Shown here: positions 8,077-18,730 of the stretch, one piece after another
How the letters are laid out: every line of letters begins with the position of its first letter
Numbering within the stretch: the stretch's first letter is position 1
Source: Shinella zoogloeoides
Lineage (GTDB): Bacteria > Pseudomonadota > Alphaproteobacteria > Rhizobiales > Rhizobiaceae
Assembly: GCF_030733845.1 (NCBI RefSeq)
Contig: NZ_CP132311.1
Location: 1,677,501-1,741,500, forward strand
Direction: 5' to 3'
DNA length: 64,000 nucleotides
Program-made: the position numbers and the translations under genes
Notes under the pieces: model-generated
The model's database searches: none
What the model was told of the DNA's origin: nothing
The model's input: the letters and a program-made list of their open reading frames with translations, nothing else

Positions 8077-8437
8077 GCATCCCGGCAATTTGCGTCCCAT
8101 TTCGGCACGGATTCACCGTTTGGCAACCGGTCGGGACGCCTAATGCCTTGCATGGCGGCCTGTATCCCCGCCATGCGGATCAGGACATGGAACCCCATCG
8201 CTCGCATGCGTCTCAGCCGGTTTCCCACGCCACCTCCAGCGAGGCGACGATCCTGCGGGCAAGCGCCCTCCTCCAGCGTCGACCGGCGGAGAATGCGCCT
8301 TCCGGGCGAATTCTCGCCGCGCAAGTTCCCCGCGTCACACACTGCGACTATCCTTTCATCTATCGTGTTGCCGAGGGTCCAGAGGTGGCGGAACCGTTTG
8401 CCTCACCGCGAATTCCTCTTGGAAATGGAGGTTCGGA
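8077..8437. other. 361-base gap upstream of the patatin gene
   Basis: No gene family or RNA was recognised here. The frames open across it on the plus strand have no ribosome binding site and no recognisable content. It presumably holds the 3' end of the folE-hisI transcript and the promoter of the patatin gene. Confidence 0.4.
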
Positions 8438-9400
8438 ATGCTGAACTGGAGTTTCAATCGTAGTCTCGTAACGGCGGATGCATCGGATCCTGGCGGACCT
8501 TCCATGAACGACATGTCCCATATTCCCGCGCCGGCCACGCCGCGCAAATCCAAGATCGCACTGGCGCTCGGCGGCGGTGCCGCCCGAGGCTGGGCCCATA
8601 TCGGCGTTCTCAGGGCGCTGGACGAGGAAGGCATCGAGATCGGCATGATCGCGGGCACCTCGATCGGCGCGCTGGTCGGCGGCTGTTATCTTGCCGGCAA
8701 GCTGGACGAACTGGAGACCTTCGCCCGTTCGCTCACCATGCGCCGCATCGCCAGCCTGCTCGACTTCACCATCCGCGGCTCCGGCCTCTTCGGCGGCATG
8801 CGGCTGACCAAGCGCATGCAGGAGCATCTGGAAAACCTCTCCATCGAGGATCTCGACCGCCCGTTCGTCGCGGTGGCGACGGAGGTCAACAGCGGCCACG
8901 AGGTGTGGATCACAAGCGGCACGCTGATCACCGCGCTGCGCGCTTCCTATGCCCTGCCGGGCATCTTCGAGCCGATCAAGTGCAACAACCGCACGCTGGT
9001 CGACGGCGCGCTGGTGAACCCGGTCCCCGTTTCGGTCTGCCGGGCCCATGAGGAGCCGCTGGTGGTCGCCGTCAACCTCAACTACGACCTCTACGGCCGC
9101 TCCGCCGTGATCAAGCTCAATGCCGGCCCGCAGAAGATCGAGGAGCCCCGGCAGGAAGACGGCGCCGCGCGCCTCGGCCTCACCAGCGTGATGGTGCAGT
9201 CCTTCAACATCATCCAGGACCGCATTTCGCGGGCGCGCCTTGCCGGCGATCCGCCGGACCTCTCGCTGCATCCCAAGCTGTCGGATATCGGGCTCTCGGA
9301 ATTCCATCGCGCGGGCGAATCGATCGACCGCGGCTACCTTGAAGCCAAGGCGCGCATTGCCGAGATCAAGCGCATGCAGGAGATGGTGATGGCGCGCTGA
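8438..9400 (+). CDS. Patatin-like phospholipase (RssA/NTE type)
   Basis: 320 residues. Serine hydrolase with a Ser-Asp dyad: oxyanion loop GGGAARG at 45-51, nucleophile S75 in GTSIG, and D189 in LVDGALVNPVP. No signal peptide or membrane helix was seen, so it is probably cytoplasmic or peripheral on the membrane. The ATG at 8438 has GGAGG five bases upstream; an internal Met at residue 23 (8504) is an alternative start. It probably hydrolyses phospholipids or lysophospholipids; the substrate is unknown. Convergent with the CBS gene. Confidence 0.93.
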   Translation: MLNWSFNRSLVTADASDPGGPSMNDMSHIPAPATPRKSKIALALGGGAARGWAHIGVLRALDEEGIEIGMIAGTSIGALVGGCYLAGKLDELETFARSLTMRRIASLLDFTIRGSGLFGGMRLTKRMQEHLENLSIEDLDRPFVAVATEVNSGHEVWITSGTLITALRASYALPGIFEPIKCNNRTLVDGALVNPVPVSVCRAHEEPLVVAVNLNYDLYGRSAVIKLNAGPQKIEEPRQEDGAARLGLTSVMVQSFNIIQDRISRARLAGDPPDLSLHPKLSDIGLSEFHRAGESIDRGYLEAKARIAEIKRMQEMVMAR

Positions 9401-9427
9401 ATGGCGGGCATCCTCATGACAAGGCGG

Positions 9428-9457
9428 CGGGCGGGACGATGAAGATCGTTCCGCCCG
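9428..9457. terminator. Hairpin between convergent genes
   Basis: A 13-base stem (CGGGCGGGACGAT, loop GAAG, near-perfect complement with one G-T pair) lies between the patatin stop and the CBS-domain stop. There is no U-run on either strand, so termination is inferred from position. Confidence 0.45.
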
Positions 9458-9478
9458 AAACCGTTCAGGTTGCCAGGA

Positions 9479-9907
9479 TTAGCTGGAGATATAGGCCTTG
9501 ATCGCGTCGGCTTCGTGCTGGATGGCACGGATGTGGGATTTCACCACGTCGCCGATCGAGACGATGCCGACGAGGCGCCCGTCCTTTTCCACCGGGATAT
9601 GGCGGGCACGCAGCTTGCTCATCATTTCCATGAGTTCGTTGACGCCCTGGTCTTCTTCGCAGCGATAGACGTTGCCCCACATGATGGAGGAAATGGGCTT
9701 GTCCAGGCATTCGGCCCCGTTGCGGGCCACGGCGGCCACGATGTCGCGCTCGGTCACAATGCCCGCGATGCGGTCGTTGCGATCGACGATGACAATGGCG
9801 CCGATATGGTTTTCATGAAGATAGACGGCAGCCTGTTTTACGGTGAGCTGCGGACCGCCGGTCACGACGTTGCGGCCTTTTTCGTCCAGTATCGTCTTTA
9901 CATACAT
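9479..9907 (-). CDS. CBS-domain pair protein
   Basis: 142 residues made of two CBS motifs only. The first covers roughly residues 10-60 (AVYLHENHIGAIVIVD, GIVTERDIVAAV). The second covers roughly 75-130 (IMWGNVYRCEEDQGVNELM, RHIPVEKDGRLVGIVSIGD). Such stand-alone pairs bind adenosine nucleotides and act as energy-state regulators. The protein is soluble. Its partner cannot be told from this window; genes nearby are unrelated. Confidence 0.92.
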   Translation of the reverse strand: MYVKTILDEKGRNVVTGGPQLTVKQAAVYLHENHIGAIVIVDRNDRIAGIVTERDIVAAVARNGAECLDKPISSIMWGNVYRCEEDQGVNELMEMMSKLRARHIPVEKDGRLVGIVSIGDVVKSHIRAIQHEADAIKAYISS

Positions 9908-10094
9908 GCGTACCTCCCGTGTGCATCATGACGCTGAGAGGCGGGACATCCGCGCAGGGATGCCCTGCCAGTACATGGGCAACATCCGCTTTCCTCCTTG
10001 AGGATGCCGCCTGTTCCGGTGTGCATGTGCGAACCGGAACACGCTTATGGTGCGCCACGAAGGAGGCGATTGCAAGACCGCTAATGGACTATCG

Positions 10095-10835
10095 TTAATC
10101 GCGGCGGCTTTCGGCGCTTGCGACGTCGAAGAGCGGGAAAAAGAGGAAACCGAAAAGGAAACCGCCGATATGCGCTTCCCAGGCGATCGCGCCGCCGGAG
10201 ACCGAACCGAAGATCTGGCCGAAGCCGATGAGGAAGTTGGTGAGGAACCAGATGCCCGAAAACACCAGCACGGACCGGTTGGAAAGTGCCTCGGGAATGG
10301 TTAGCCGCCGGTTGAGATGGGCGAACTGCCGGCTGATGCGCCCGCTCGGCGAGAACACGAAGCGGGCCGCCGCGCCCATCAGGCCGGAAACGACGCCGGA
10401 AGCGCCGACGACGAGGATCATCTCGCCCCAGTGCAGTGCTGTGTGAAAGGCCACGGCCGCGGCGGCGCAAAGACACCAGAACAGGAAGAAGCGGAGAAGG
10501 CCGATGCGGCGCACGACGGGCGCGCCGAAAGCGACCATCCAGAAAGCGTTGAACACCAGATGCTCCCAGCCGCCATGCAGCAGCGAATAGGTGACCGGGC
10601 TCCAGAGCCAGCCGTAATCCTGTTCTGCGAAGGGAATGATGTAGCGCCCCGGTATGAACCCGAAGTGCAGCAGCACGAACTCGTCGGTCGGAACCGACAG
10701 GAGATAGGTGCGCACGATATGGATGAGGGTCAGCAGGCCGAGCACGAAGACAAGGCTTCCCGGCAGGTTGAAGGCCGGTTCCCGCTTGCGGACCTCGGGC
10801 CCGCCCCCTTCAACGCCAATGCCGTCGTTACGCAT
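10095..10835 (-). CDS. Rhomboid family intramembrane serine protease
   Basis: 246 residues with about six transmembrane segments. Catalytic serine S146 in GASGVVSGLMG and histidine H222 in WEAHIGGFLFG are both present. HGGWEHLVFNAFWM in the loop 1/TM2 region is characteristic. The protein cleaves single-span membrane proteins within the bilayer; the substrate is unknown. The N-terminal 20 residues are cytoplasmic and charged. Transcribed divergently from a PAS-domain gene across 294 bases. Confidence 0.95.
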   Translation of the reverse strand: MRNDGIGVEGGGPEVRKREPAFNLPGSLVFVLGLLTLIHIVRTYLLSVPTDEFVLLHFGFIPGRYIIPFAEQDYGWLWSPVTYSLLHGGWEHLVFNAFWMVAFGAPVVRRIGLLRFFLFWCLCAAAAVAFHTALHWGEMILVVGASGVVSGLMGAAARFVFSPSGRISRQFAHLNRRLTIPEALSNRSVLVFSGIWFLTNFLIGFGQIFGSVSGGAIAWEAHIGGFLFGFLFFPLFDVASAESRRD

Positions 10836-11129
10836 ACCGAACCACCAAACTCTTCAAAAACAGAATCGCGCTTATACAGACAAAAGAAAGGCCGTGCAGC
10901 TTTCGCCGACGGCCAGTGCCCCCAATCCCCGGGGCTGAAATCGATGTGCAGTAAACCATTCCCTCGTGAAGGGATGCCCGGATGTTCCCCCAAGCCGGCC
11001 AGACGCGCAATCGAAACCAATCGTTAACCTTAATATCGCGCTGGCATGAAACTCGCTCCACCTATCAAGAATGCCCCGTGCGCCGTGCCTTTCGTGCCGC
11101 AACGGAACAGAAACGATTGGAAGACGAGC

Positions 11130-11774
11130 ATGCAGACGAAAGCCGCGACGGCTCTTTACGATTATTGGACACGCCAGCGCGGCGAGCGCACCGTGCCGTT
11201 GCGAAGCACCATAGAGCCCGCAGACATCGCACCGATCCTCCCCGATATTTTCATTCTGGAAAGCGGGCGGATGCATGCATCGCGCTTTCGCCTCGCCGGC
11301 ACGCGCTTTTGCGCGCAGTTCGGGCGGGAGTTGAAGGGCATGGATTTCGACGCGCTTTTTGCACCCGACCAGCGCAGCCGCGTTGCGCGGATCGCCGAGA
11401 ACGTCATGACGCAGGCCGCGCCGGCGATCCTCGATATCCAACTCGTCGATGGCACGCTGGATACGACCGACGCGGAAATCGTGCTGCTGCCGCTGGCGAC
11501 CAAGGGCAAGGCCGCCGATCGCATCATCGGCGCCTTCGCTCCCCTGCCCGGCCAGCGCCAGCCGCTGTCGGCCTTCCGTTATGCCACGCTGAGCGGGCTG
11601 TCGGTCGTCGATCCCGAACGCCCCCAGGAGCCGGCCGGCAACCGGCCGTCGATCGCCATGCCCACCTCCGTCATGGCCGTGCGGCCGGCGGGCTTCGGCC
11701 AGACGGTAAGCCGGGTCATGCACCTTCGCATCTTCGAGGGCGGACGGAAGATAGGCAATGCGCGCGAGGGTTAG
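11130..11774 (+). CDS. PAS-domain protein (PAS_5 type)
   Basis: 214 residues from the ATG at 11130 (MQTKAATALYDYWTRQRG). Family features are the opening YDYW segment, the strand pattern RFRLAGTRFCAQFGRELKGMD, and IFILESGR. This is a single-PAS protein of the type widespread in Rhizobiales, with no output domain. The frame is open 28 codons upstream, but the family start is the one chosen. Its role is unknown; being next to a PilZ gene suggests, but does not show, a link with motility or c-di-GMP signalling. Confidence 0.82.
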   Translation: MQTKAATALYDYWTRQRGERTVPLRSTIEPADIAPILPDIFILESGRMHASRFRLAGTRFCAQFGRELKGMDFDALFAPDQRSRVARIAENVMTQAAPAILDIQLVDGTLDTTDAEIVLLPLATKGKAADRIIGAFAPLPGQRQPLSAFRYATLSGLSVVDPERPQEPAGNRPSIAMPTSVMAVRPAGFGQTVSRVMHLRIFEGGRKIGNAREG

Positions 11775-11931
11775 ATCGAAAGGACAACTCGAAAACCGGA
11801 ACCGCAATCAAATTCGCTATAGGGTTGCAGAAATAGCCGATTGCGACGATGTTTTCCTTTGCGGCAAACCTTCTGTTAACCCCGAAAGGTTAAGGGTTGG
11901 AAAGAGATAAGATCATCAGGCACGCGCGTTC

Positions 11932-12543
11932 ATGTATTCTTTCCAGCAAGCATCGCCCGCCGCCAGGAAACCGCAAGCCGACCAACGCAGCTTCCAGCGC
12001 GTCTCGGTGAACCTGTCGGGCCGGCTGATGCTCGCCAGCCACGACGAATACGACTGCACCGTGCTCGACATGTCGCCGGGCGACGCAAGCTTCACCTGCG
12101 AAGCCCGCCCGCGCATGGGCGAACGCATCATCGCCTATGTCAACCATCTCGGCCGCATCGAAGGCACCGTGGCCCTGCTCAACGAGCGCGGTTTCGTGAT
12201 CGTGCTGAACGCGACGGACCGCAAGCGCGAAAAACTCGCCGCCCAGCTCACCTGGATCGCCAACAAGCATGAGCTCGGCCTGCCCGAGGATCGCCGCCAC
12301 GACCGCCTCACCCCGCGCAACACACGCACGGAACTGATGCTCGACGACGGACGGCGCTATCCCTGCCGCATCATCGACCTCTCGCTTTCCGGCGCCGCCG
12401 TCGACATCGACGTTCGCCCGGCGCTCGGCACGCCCGTCCAGCTCGGCAACATGAAGGGCCGGGTCGTTCGCCATTTCCAGGAAGGCGTCGCCATCGAGTT
12501 TTCCTCCGTGCAGCCGAAGGAAGCCCTCACCGCGTTCCTGTAG
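11932..12543 (+). CDS. Tandem PilZ-domain protein
   Basis: 203 residues with two PilZ-like halves. The second half has the full c-di-GMP motif, RRHDRLTPRN (arginine cluster) and DLSLSGAAVDI (D/N-x-S-x-x-G). The first half has SFQRVSVNLSGRL and LDMSPGDASF, with a weakened motif. Probably a c-di-GMP receptor. A strong terminator follows at once. A diguanylate cyclase is encoded at about 54 kb, but no local partner is evident. Confidence 0.88.
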   Translation: MYSFQQASPAARKPQADQRSFQRVSVNLSGRLMLASHDEYDCTVLDMSPGDASFTCEARPRMGERIIAYVNHLGRIEGTVALLNERGFVIVLNATDRKREKLAAQLTWIANKHELGLPEDRRHDRLTPRNTRTELMLDDGRRYPCRIIDLSLSGAAVDIDVRPALGTPVQLGNMKGRVVRHFQEGVAIEFSSVQPKEALTAFL

Positions 12544-12575
12544 CGTTTCGGGACATCCCGAATTCGTCATATCTT

Positions 12576-12599
12576 AAAAAGGGCCCTGCGGGGCCCTTT
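12576..12599. terminator. Rho-independent terminator after PilZ gene
   Basis: Stem GGGCCC (12581-12586), loop TGCG, GGGCCC (12591-12596), with AAAAA before and TTT after. It lies 32 bases after the PilZ stop. Confidence 0.8.
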
Positions 12600-13022
12600 G
12601 CTGTTTCATGCCGGCGCAGGCCCGCTGCAAAAAAGATTCAAAAAAATCGACGATGCCAAAGGCGAACTTTCCGCTATCCGCAATGCCGGCAGCGTAACGG
12701 CCGCACCTGAAGGATGTCCGGACCCGCGTGTTTGCGCGCAGAACGGGGCGTCCGGGACAGCAAAAAACGTGATTCCGTGCAAGCGAGAATCTTGGAAAGC
12801 CTTTTAGAAACAAAGCCATCGGGCGAAATTCCGAGGCCGTTCGGGCGCCGGAATTCATTAGAATTTTAATCAAATTCGATTCAAGTACAGATAAAATCAA
12901 GTTCGAATTTTATTCTTATTTTGTACTTATGTGATCTTGATTTGAACTAAGTTATACTTCGGCTTTTCGCGTAAGCTCAAAACATGCGTGTCATTGTGAC
13001 CCCATCAAACGGGGACGACACA
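12600..13022. other. 423-base gap, AT-rich at its right end
   Basis: No gene was recognised. From about 12850 to 12970 the sequence is notably AT-rich, unlike the surroundings, and likely holds the promoter of the BTLCP gene. A short frame on the minus strand lacks family content. Confidence 0.4.
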
Positions 13023-13622
13023 ATGACAAAAAAGATCAAGACAGGGACGTTTGCCTTCCTCTTCTCTCTGGTGGCGGCACAGGCCGCCCTGGCTCTGCCG
13101 GCCAACATTCCGCTGGCGGGCGCCACCAACCAGCCCATCGGCCACTATGAATTCTGCAAGCAGTTCAGCGACGAATGCCGCCCGACCGGCAAGGACGCCG
13201 GCCCGCTCAAGCTGACGCAGGAAAACTGGAAGACGATCCTCAACGTCAACTATGCGGCCAACACCGAATACGTGCCGATGACCGACATGGAAATCTACGG
13301 CGTTGAGGAGCAGTGGACCTATCCGGAAGCGGCGGCCGACTGCGAGGACTACGTGCTCGTCAAGCGCAAGCGCCTGATCGAAGCCGGCATTGCGCCCTCC
13401 AACCTGCTGATCACCGTCGTCCTCCAGCCGAACGGCGAAGGCCATGCCGTGCTGACCGTCCGCACCGACCGCGGCGACTTCGTGCTCGACAACATGCGCA
13501 ACAAGGTCCTGCTCTGGTCGGAGACCGAATACCGCTTCCTGAAGCGCCAGTCGTCGGCCAATGCCGGCAAGTGGGTGAAGCTGCAAGACGGTCGCGCCGA
13601 GGCTGTCGGTAGCGTCAAGTAA
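13023..13622 (+). CDS. BTLCP (transglutaminase-like cysteine peptidase)
   Basis: 199 residues. A signal peptide covers about residues 1-25 (FAFLFSLVAAQAALA), so the mature protein is periplasmic. The catalytic triad pattern is present: Cys in AADCEDYVLVKRKRL, His in GEGHAVLTVRTDRG, Asp in FVLDNMRN. The family includes LapG, which cleaves surface adhesins under c-di-GMP control. No lapD or large adhesin lies in this window. An ATG slightly upstream is out of line with the signal peptide; the chosen ATG at 13023 fits best. A terminator follows about 100 bases downstream. Confidence 0.93.
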   Translation: MTKKIKTGTFAFLFSLVAAQAALALPANIPLAGATNQPIGHYEFCKQFSDECRPTGKDAGPLKLTQENWKTILNVNYAANTEYVPMTDMEIYGVEEQWTYPEAAADCEDYVLVKRKRLIEAGIAPSNLLITVVLQPNGEGHAVLTVRTDRGDFVLDNMRNKVLLWSETEYRFLKRQSSANAGKWVKLQDGRAEAVGSVK

Positions 13623-13718
13623 TCCCGGACAGATCCAGGACCACATTGCCCGGCGCCAAAGCCGGGCGCGAGAAAGGGCCCGGTCAGTCCCCCAATCCCC
13701 GTCCCCGACCATGGCCCT

Positions 13719-13758
13719 GCGGCCGGTTCTCCTGTCCCGGAACCGGCCGCTTTCTTTT
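13719..13758 (+). terminator. Rho-independent terminator after BTLCP gene
   Basis: An 11-base stem, GCGGCCGGTTC (13719-13729), pairs with 13740-13750 and is followed by TTTCTTTT. Its position argues against the next gene starting upstream at 13711. Confidence 0.85.
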
Positions 13759-13860
13759 GAGCCCTCTCGCCGGCGCCGATTTCAACCAAAAATTAACCCT
13801 GTTCAAAGACCCTCCTGCAAAACGTCCCGCATGGACGCATCGAGGAATCGCGAGGGGAAG

Positions 13861-14622
13861 ATGGCTGCGGCAACGACCGGCAACGACGAGCATGCCCCGC
13901 TCCTCTCCAACCGTTTCCTGACGCGCCTGACGGTCGGCGTTGCAGTGCTCGCGAGCCTGACCGTCGCCATCAGCGTCGGCGGCCGCCTGCTCGGCGAACG
14001 CATCGCGCTTGCCGGCCACACGGAGAATACGGAGCCGGTGGACATCATCATCGGCCAGGACCAGATCCGCCTTCCCGCCAACACGATCCGCTTCGACGAC
14101 CAGCGCGCGACGGGCCGCGCCGAGCGCATGGACCTCTATCTCACCTGGCCGGAAATGAACGGCTATTCGAACGCCGAACGGGCCCGCTTCAACGATGCGA
14201 CCCGGCCGGAAGGATTGATTTTCCTCAATCTTTCGCAAAGCACCATGTCGAAGGACATGTCCGGCCGGCTGGAGCCGATCTACAGCCATCTCTTCGACGA
14301 CCGCCCCGAACCCGGCCCGGCGGGCCTCACCCTGCAGCGCCTGAAGGCGAATTCGGGCTATGGCGAGGAAGTCTTCTTCACCGGCATCCTGCCCGACGGC
14401 GCGGATTATGCCGTGCGCTGCATGATGCCGGCGGACGACGCGCAATCGACCAGCGCGGATTGCCAGCGCGATATCCACATCGGCCGCGACCTCTCCGTTC
14501 TTTATCGTTTTTCGAGCAGACTTTTGCCGCAGTGGCAGGCCATGGAGGCGCGCGTGCGCGACTATCTCGGCCGGTCCCTGGTCGAAAACGGCCGCGTCGT
14601 CTCCGCCATCCGCAACCGATAA
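13861..14622 (+). CDS. Hypothetical single-span membrane protein
   Basis: 253 residues if it starts at the ATG at 13861, which has GAGGGGAAG just upstream; 13831 is an alternative. One transmembrane helix occupies about residues 20-40 (FLTRLTVGVAVLASLTVAIS). The rest, with PVDIIIGQDQIRLPANTIRFD and an acidic, proline-rich periplasmic domain, is probably outside the inner membrane. I do not recognise a named family, though it has the look of a conserved Rhizobiaceae protein. It precedes a D-Ala-D-Ala carboxypeptidase, so an envelope role is plausible. Confidence 0.8.
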   Translation: MAAATTGNDEHAPLLSNRFLTRLTVGVAVLASLTVAISVGGRLLGERIALAGHTENTEPVDIIIGQDQIRLPANTIRFDDQRATGRAERMDLYLTWPEMNGYSNAERARFNDATRPEGLIFLNLSQSTMSKDMSGRLEPIYSHLFDDRPEPGPAGLTLQRLKANSGYGEEVFFTGILPDGADYAVRCMMPADDAQSTSADCQRDIHIGRDLSVLYRFSSRLLPQWQAMEARVRDYLGRSLVENGRVVSAIRNR

Positions 14623-14728
14623 AACCGCACCGATCTCAGAAACCAATGATTCATCATAAACCGATTGGTAACGCTGTGACGCTACTGTGCCCCGAAACGG
14701 TCGCTCCGGCAGGTCTCGCCTGAACGAC

Positions 14729-16192
14729 ATGTGCAATCCGAGAATGAAGAGTAACGTAGTGTCCCGTTCCGTATTTCGCGATTTCCTTCCCCGTTCCCGC
14801 CAGGCAGTTGCCAATGCGGCGAAAGGTCTGGTGATGATCGGGATGGTCGCCACTGTCGCCTTCGCGACGCCGGCGGCCGCCGCTCCGAAATATGCTGGCA
14901 TCGTCATCGATGCGAAAACCGGCAAGGTGCTCTATAGCGAGGATGCCGACGAACTGCGCTATCCGGCGTCGCTCACCAAGATGATGACGCTGTACCTCAC
15001 CTTCGAGGCGCTCGAGGCCGGCAAGATCCGCCTCAATACCAAGGTGCCCTTCTCGAAGAACGCCGCCAGCGAGCCCCCGACCAAGCTCGGCGTCGGCACG
15101 GGCAGGTCCATCACCGTGGAACAGGCGATCCTCGGCCTCATCACGCGTTCGGCCAACGATGCCTCCACGGCGCTTGCCGAATTCCTCGGCGGCTCGGAAG
15201 AGCGTTTCGCCCGCATCATGACGCAGAAGGCGCGTGCGCTCGGCATGACGCGCACCGTCTACCGCAACGCCAACGGCCTTCCCAACACCGCGCAGGTAAC
15301 GACCGCGCGTGACCAGGCCCGCCTCGGCATCGCGCTGCGCCAGCACTTCCCGCAATACTACGACTATTTCTCGACTAGCAGCTTCCGTTTCGGCAAGCAG
15401 GTCATCCGTGGCCACAACCGCCTGCTCGGCACCGTGCGCGGCGTCGACGGCATCAAGACGGGCTATACCCGCGCATCGGGCTACAACCTCGTGACCTCGG
15501 CGATTGCCGATGGCCGCAGCGTCGTCGGCGTCGTCATGGGCGGCCGTTCGGGCGGCTCTCGCGACCAGCAGATGCGCAAGCTCATCGCCGCCTACATGCC
15601 GAAGGCCTCGCGCCGCGGCGGTGGCGACCTGATCGCCGAGACCAAGGACGCCCCGACGCTGACCGCCGAAGTCGCTACGCAGGCCGTGACCGCTTCGGTC
15701 CGCGGCGGCGGCCTGGATCTGCCGGAAAACGGCCCGGTCCCGACCTACCGCTACAATGAAAGCCGCATCGAGACCGCCTATGCCGCAACGTCTGCCACGG
15801 CCTCGGAAGTGGTCGGCAAGCGGGCGCTGGCCGCAACGCTGAAGATCCAGCGCGAAGCCGCCGTTCCGCCGGAAGAGCTGACGGAACAGGGCGACACCGG
15901 CGGCGTCGACGAATTGACCACCTCGGCCGTCTCCGAAACCGCGCTCTCCGGCTGGGTGATCCAGATCGGCGCGACGCCGGACCGCGACCAGGCCCAGAAG
16001 CTGCTCTCGAAGGCACAGGACCAGGGCGGCAAGGCCCTCTCCAGCGCAAAGCCCTTCACCGTGGCCGTCAACAGCGGCAGCGAACAGCTCTACCGTGCCC
16101 GCTTCGGCGGCTTCGACAACCAGGATCGCGCGGCAACCGCCTGCAAGGTGCTGAAGCGCAAGGGCTTCGCCTGCTGGGCCAGCCAACAGTAA
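14729..16192 (+). CDS. D-alanyl-D-alanine carboxypeptidase with SPOR domain
   Basis: 487 residues. A periplasmic penicillin-binding protein that trims the terminal D-Ala of peptidoglycan stem peptides. The motifs are S81-x-x-K84 (SLTK), S141-A-N143 and K243-T-G245. A long N-terminus holds a signal segment (residues 31-52, ending ATPAAAA). After the peptidase come a linker of about 80 residues and a C-terminal SPOR domain from about 405 (SGWVIQIGATPDRDQAQKLL), which binds denuded septal glycan. An in-frame ATG at 14744 is an alternative start. Confidence 0.94.
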   Translation: MCNPRMKSNVVSRSVFRDFLPRSRQAVANAAKGLVMIGMVATVAFATPAAAAPKYAGIVIDAKTGKVLYSEDADELRYPASLTKMMTLYLTFEALEAGKIRLNTKVPFSKNAASEPPTKLGVGTGRSITVEQAILGLITRSANDASTALAEFLGGSEERFARIMTQKARALGMTRTVYRNANGLPNTAQVTTARDQARLGIALRQHFPQYYDYFSTSSFRFGKQVIRGHNRLLGTVRGVDGIKTGYTRASGYNLVTSAIADGRSVVGVVMGGRSGGSRDQQMRKLIAAYMPKASRRGGGDLIAETKDAPTLTAEVATQAVTASVRGGGLDLPENGPVPTYRYNESRIETAYAATSATASEVVGKRALAATLKIQREAAVPPEELTEQGDTGGVDELTTSAVSETALSGWVIQIGATPDRDQAQKLLSKAQDQGGKALSSAKPFTVAVNSGSEQLYRARFGGFDNQDRAATACKVLKRKGFACWASQQ

Positions 16193-16356
16193 CGACGATA
16201 TCGATTCCCGCCGGTCCCCGGCGGAACCTTGGACTACCGCCTTGCACCCGCAACGGCCACCGGTGAGGTATTGCGTACCGGAGGCCGCGGGAGAAGGCCG
16301 GCAAGCCCCTCAAAGGCTCTGCCATCCTCGATTGGGTAATGCGTACGAGGCAGATC

Positions 16357-16626
16357 ATGGCGATGAACGAGAACCTGTTCGATGTCCCCCAGGCGCGCGA
16401 TGAAAAGCGCAAATCGCTGAAGGGAACGCTCCATCCGCTGCACGAGGCGGCCATGCGGATCGCGGATATCGGGCTTGGCCGTTCACGCAACAGGACGAAG
16501 GATCTCGTCGGCGCGCTGCTCGCCCATGGCGCCCGCGCCTGGCGCTCCGGCCAGCCCGCCGCCGGGATCCATCTCCACGTCGGCGTCAGCGAGCGCCGCC
16601 ACCCGGTACGGCTACGCCTGCGCTGA
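16357..16626 (+). CDS. Doubtful small hypothetical gene
   Basis: 89 residues (MAMNENLFDVPQARDEKRK...). A GAGG lies 8 bases upstream of the ATG. The first 60 residues have ordinary protein composition; the last 30 are rich in His and Arg and may be non-coding. It ends one base before the convergent DUF1489 stop. No family recognised; 16193-16356 holds nothing identifiable. Confidence 0.35.
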   Translation: MAMNENLFDVPQARDEKRKSLKGTLHPLHEAAMRIADIGLGRSRNRTKDLVGALLAHGARAWRSGQPAAGIHLHVGVSERRHPVRLRLR

Positions 16627-17064
16627 TCAAAGAAGCCCGAGTTCGGCGAGTTCTCGGCGCAGTTCCAGCGGCAGGTCCGCGGCGCCCTCGCCCATGTTCT
16701 TGAGGTCGCGCGGCGCGTCCTCGTCCGGCAGGTAGCGCCAGCCCTGGAAGGCGCGGCGCGGCTGGAGCTCGGTTTCGACGACTTCCGGCCCGAGCACCAG
16801 CTCGCAGCGCGAGATGCCGTCGGCATCCGTGAAGGTCTTGATGCCGAGCAATTGCTGGCGGGCCTGCACCTGCCCCTTGATGACCCAATAGAGTGAACCG
16901 CCGTCGAGCAGGTCCTGGTCGCGCTTGGGAACCATGCGGGTGATGTGGCTGGAATGCGGTTCCATGCCCGCCGCCATCGCGATCAGCGCGCGTTCGGACA
17001 CCCATTCGCGCAGATCCTCGATCGAGTCCGCGCCGACACAGAGTTTGATGAGATGCAGGGCCAT
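16627..17064 (-). CDS. DUF1489 family protein
   Basis: 145 residues. The start MALHLIKLCVGADSIEDL and the RRAFQGWRYLPDEDAPRDL segment are typical of DUF1489, a soluble alphaproteobacterial family of unknown function. A conserved HITRMVPKRDQDLLDGGSLYWVIKG block suggests RNA- or nucleotide-binding, but this is guesswork. It lies 74 bases after sdaA on the same strand, with an inverted repeat GGCGGCC/GGCCGCC between them. Confidence 0.9.
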   Translation of the reverse strand: MALHLIKLCVGADSIEDLREWVSERALIAMAAGMEPHSSHITRMVPKRDQDLLDGGSLYWVIKGQVQARQQLLGIKTFTDADGISRCELVLGPEVVETELQPRRAFQGWRYLPDEDAPRDLKNMGEGAADLPLELRRELAELGLL

Positions 17065-17138
17065 GCTTCTTTCAACGCCCTTGCGGCGGCCGGGTCAAGG
17101 GGCCGCCGTGTCGCACTCCACAAGGAACGGAAAAGCCC

Positions 17139-18539
<1,401 letters not shown>

Positions 18540-18669
18540 TGACCGGACTTCTCCCTTGCCTCGGCGGGCGCCTTGACCCTCGAAGCTACGTTATCACGCC
18601 GCGCGCCCATGGCGATCTCCCGACATCGGGTTTTACCAGCGCGACATGCGGCCCCCTCAAAGCCATTAA

Positions 18670-18704
18670 AACAAAAACAGCGCGCCTGGGAGGGACGCGC
18701 TGTT
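18670..18704 (-). terminator. Rho-independent terminator of the 33-residue gene
   Basis: Stem AACAGCGCG (18676-18684) pairs with CGCGCTGTT (18696-18704). On the minus strand it is followed by a U-rich stretch (complement of AAAACAAAAA). It lies 27 bases after the small gene's stop. Confidence 0.85.
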
Positions 18705-18730
18705 CATGTAGGAACGAATATGCGGTGTTT

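Noticed and set aside
8143..8463. Plus-strand frames in the gap before the patatin gene
   Set aside because: Overlap each other, lack ribosome binding sites, and have Arg/Pro-rich shadow composition.
12574..12900. Minus-strand frame downstream of the PilZ gene
   Set aside because: Crosses a terminator and an AT-rich promoter-like area, with no family content and no ribosome binding site.
13711..13860. Upstream start for the hypothetical membrane protein
   Set aside because: The ATG at 13711 lies against a strong terminator hairpin; the ATG at 13861 has a good ribosome binding site and directly precedes the membrane segment.
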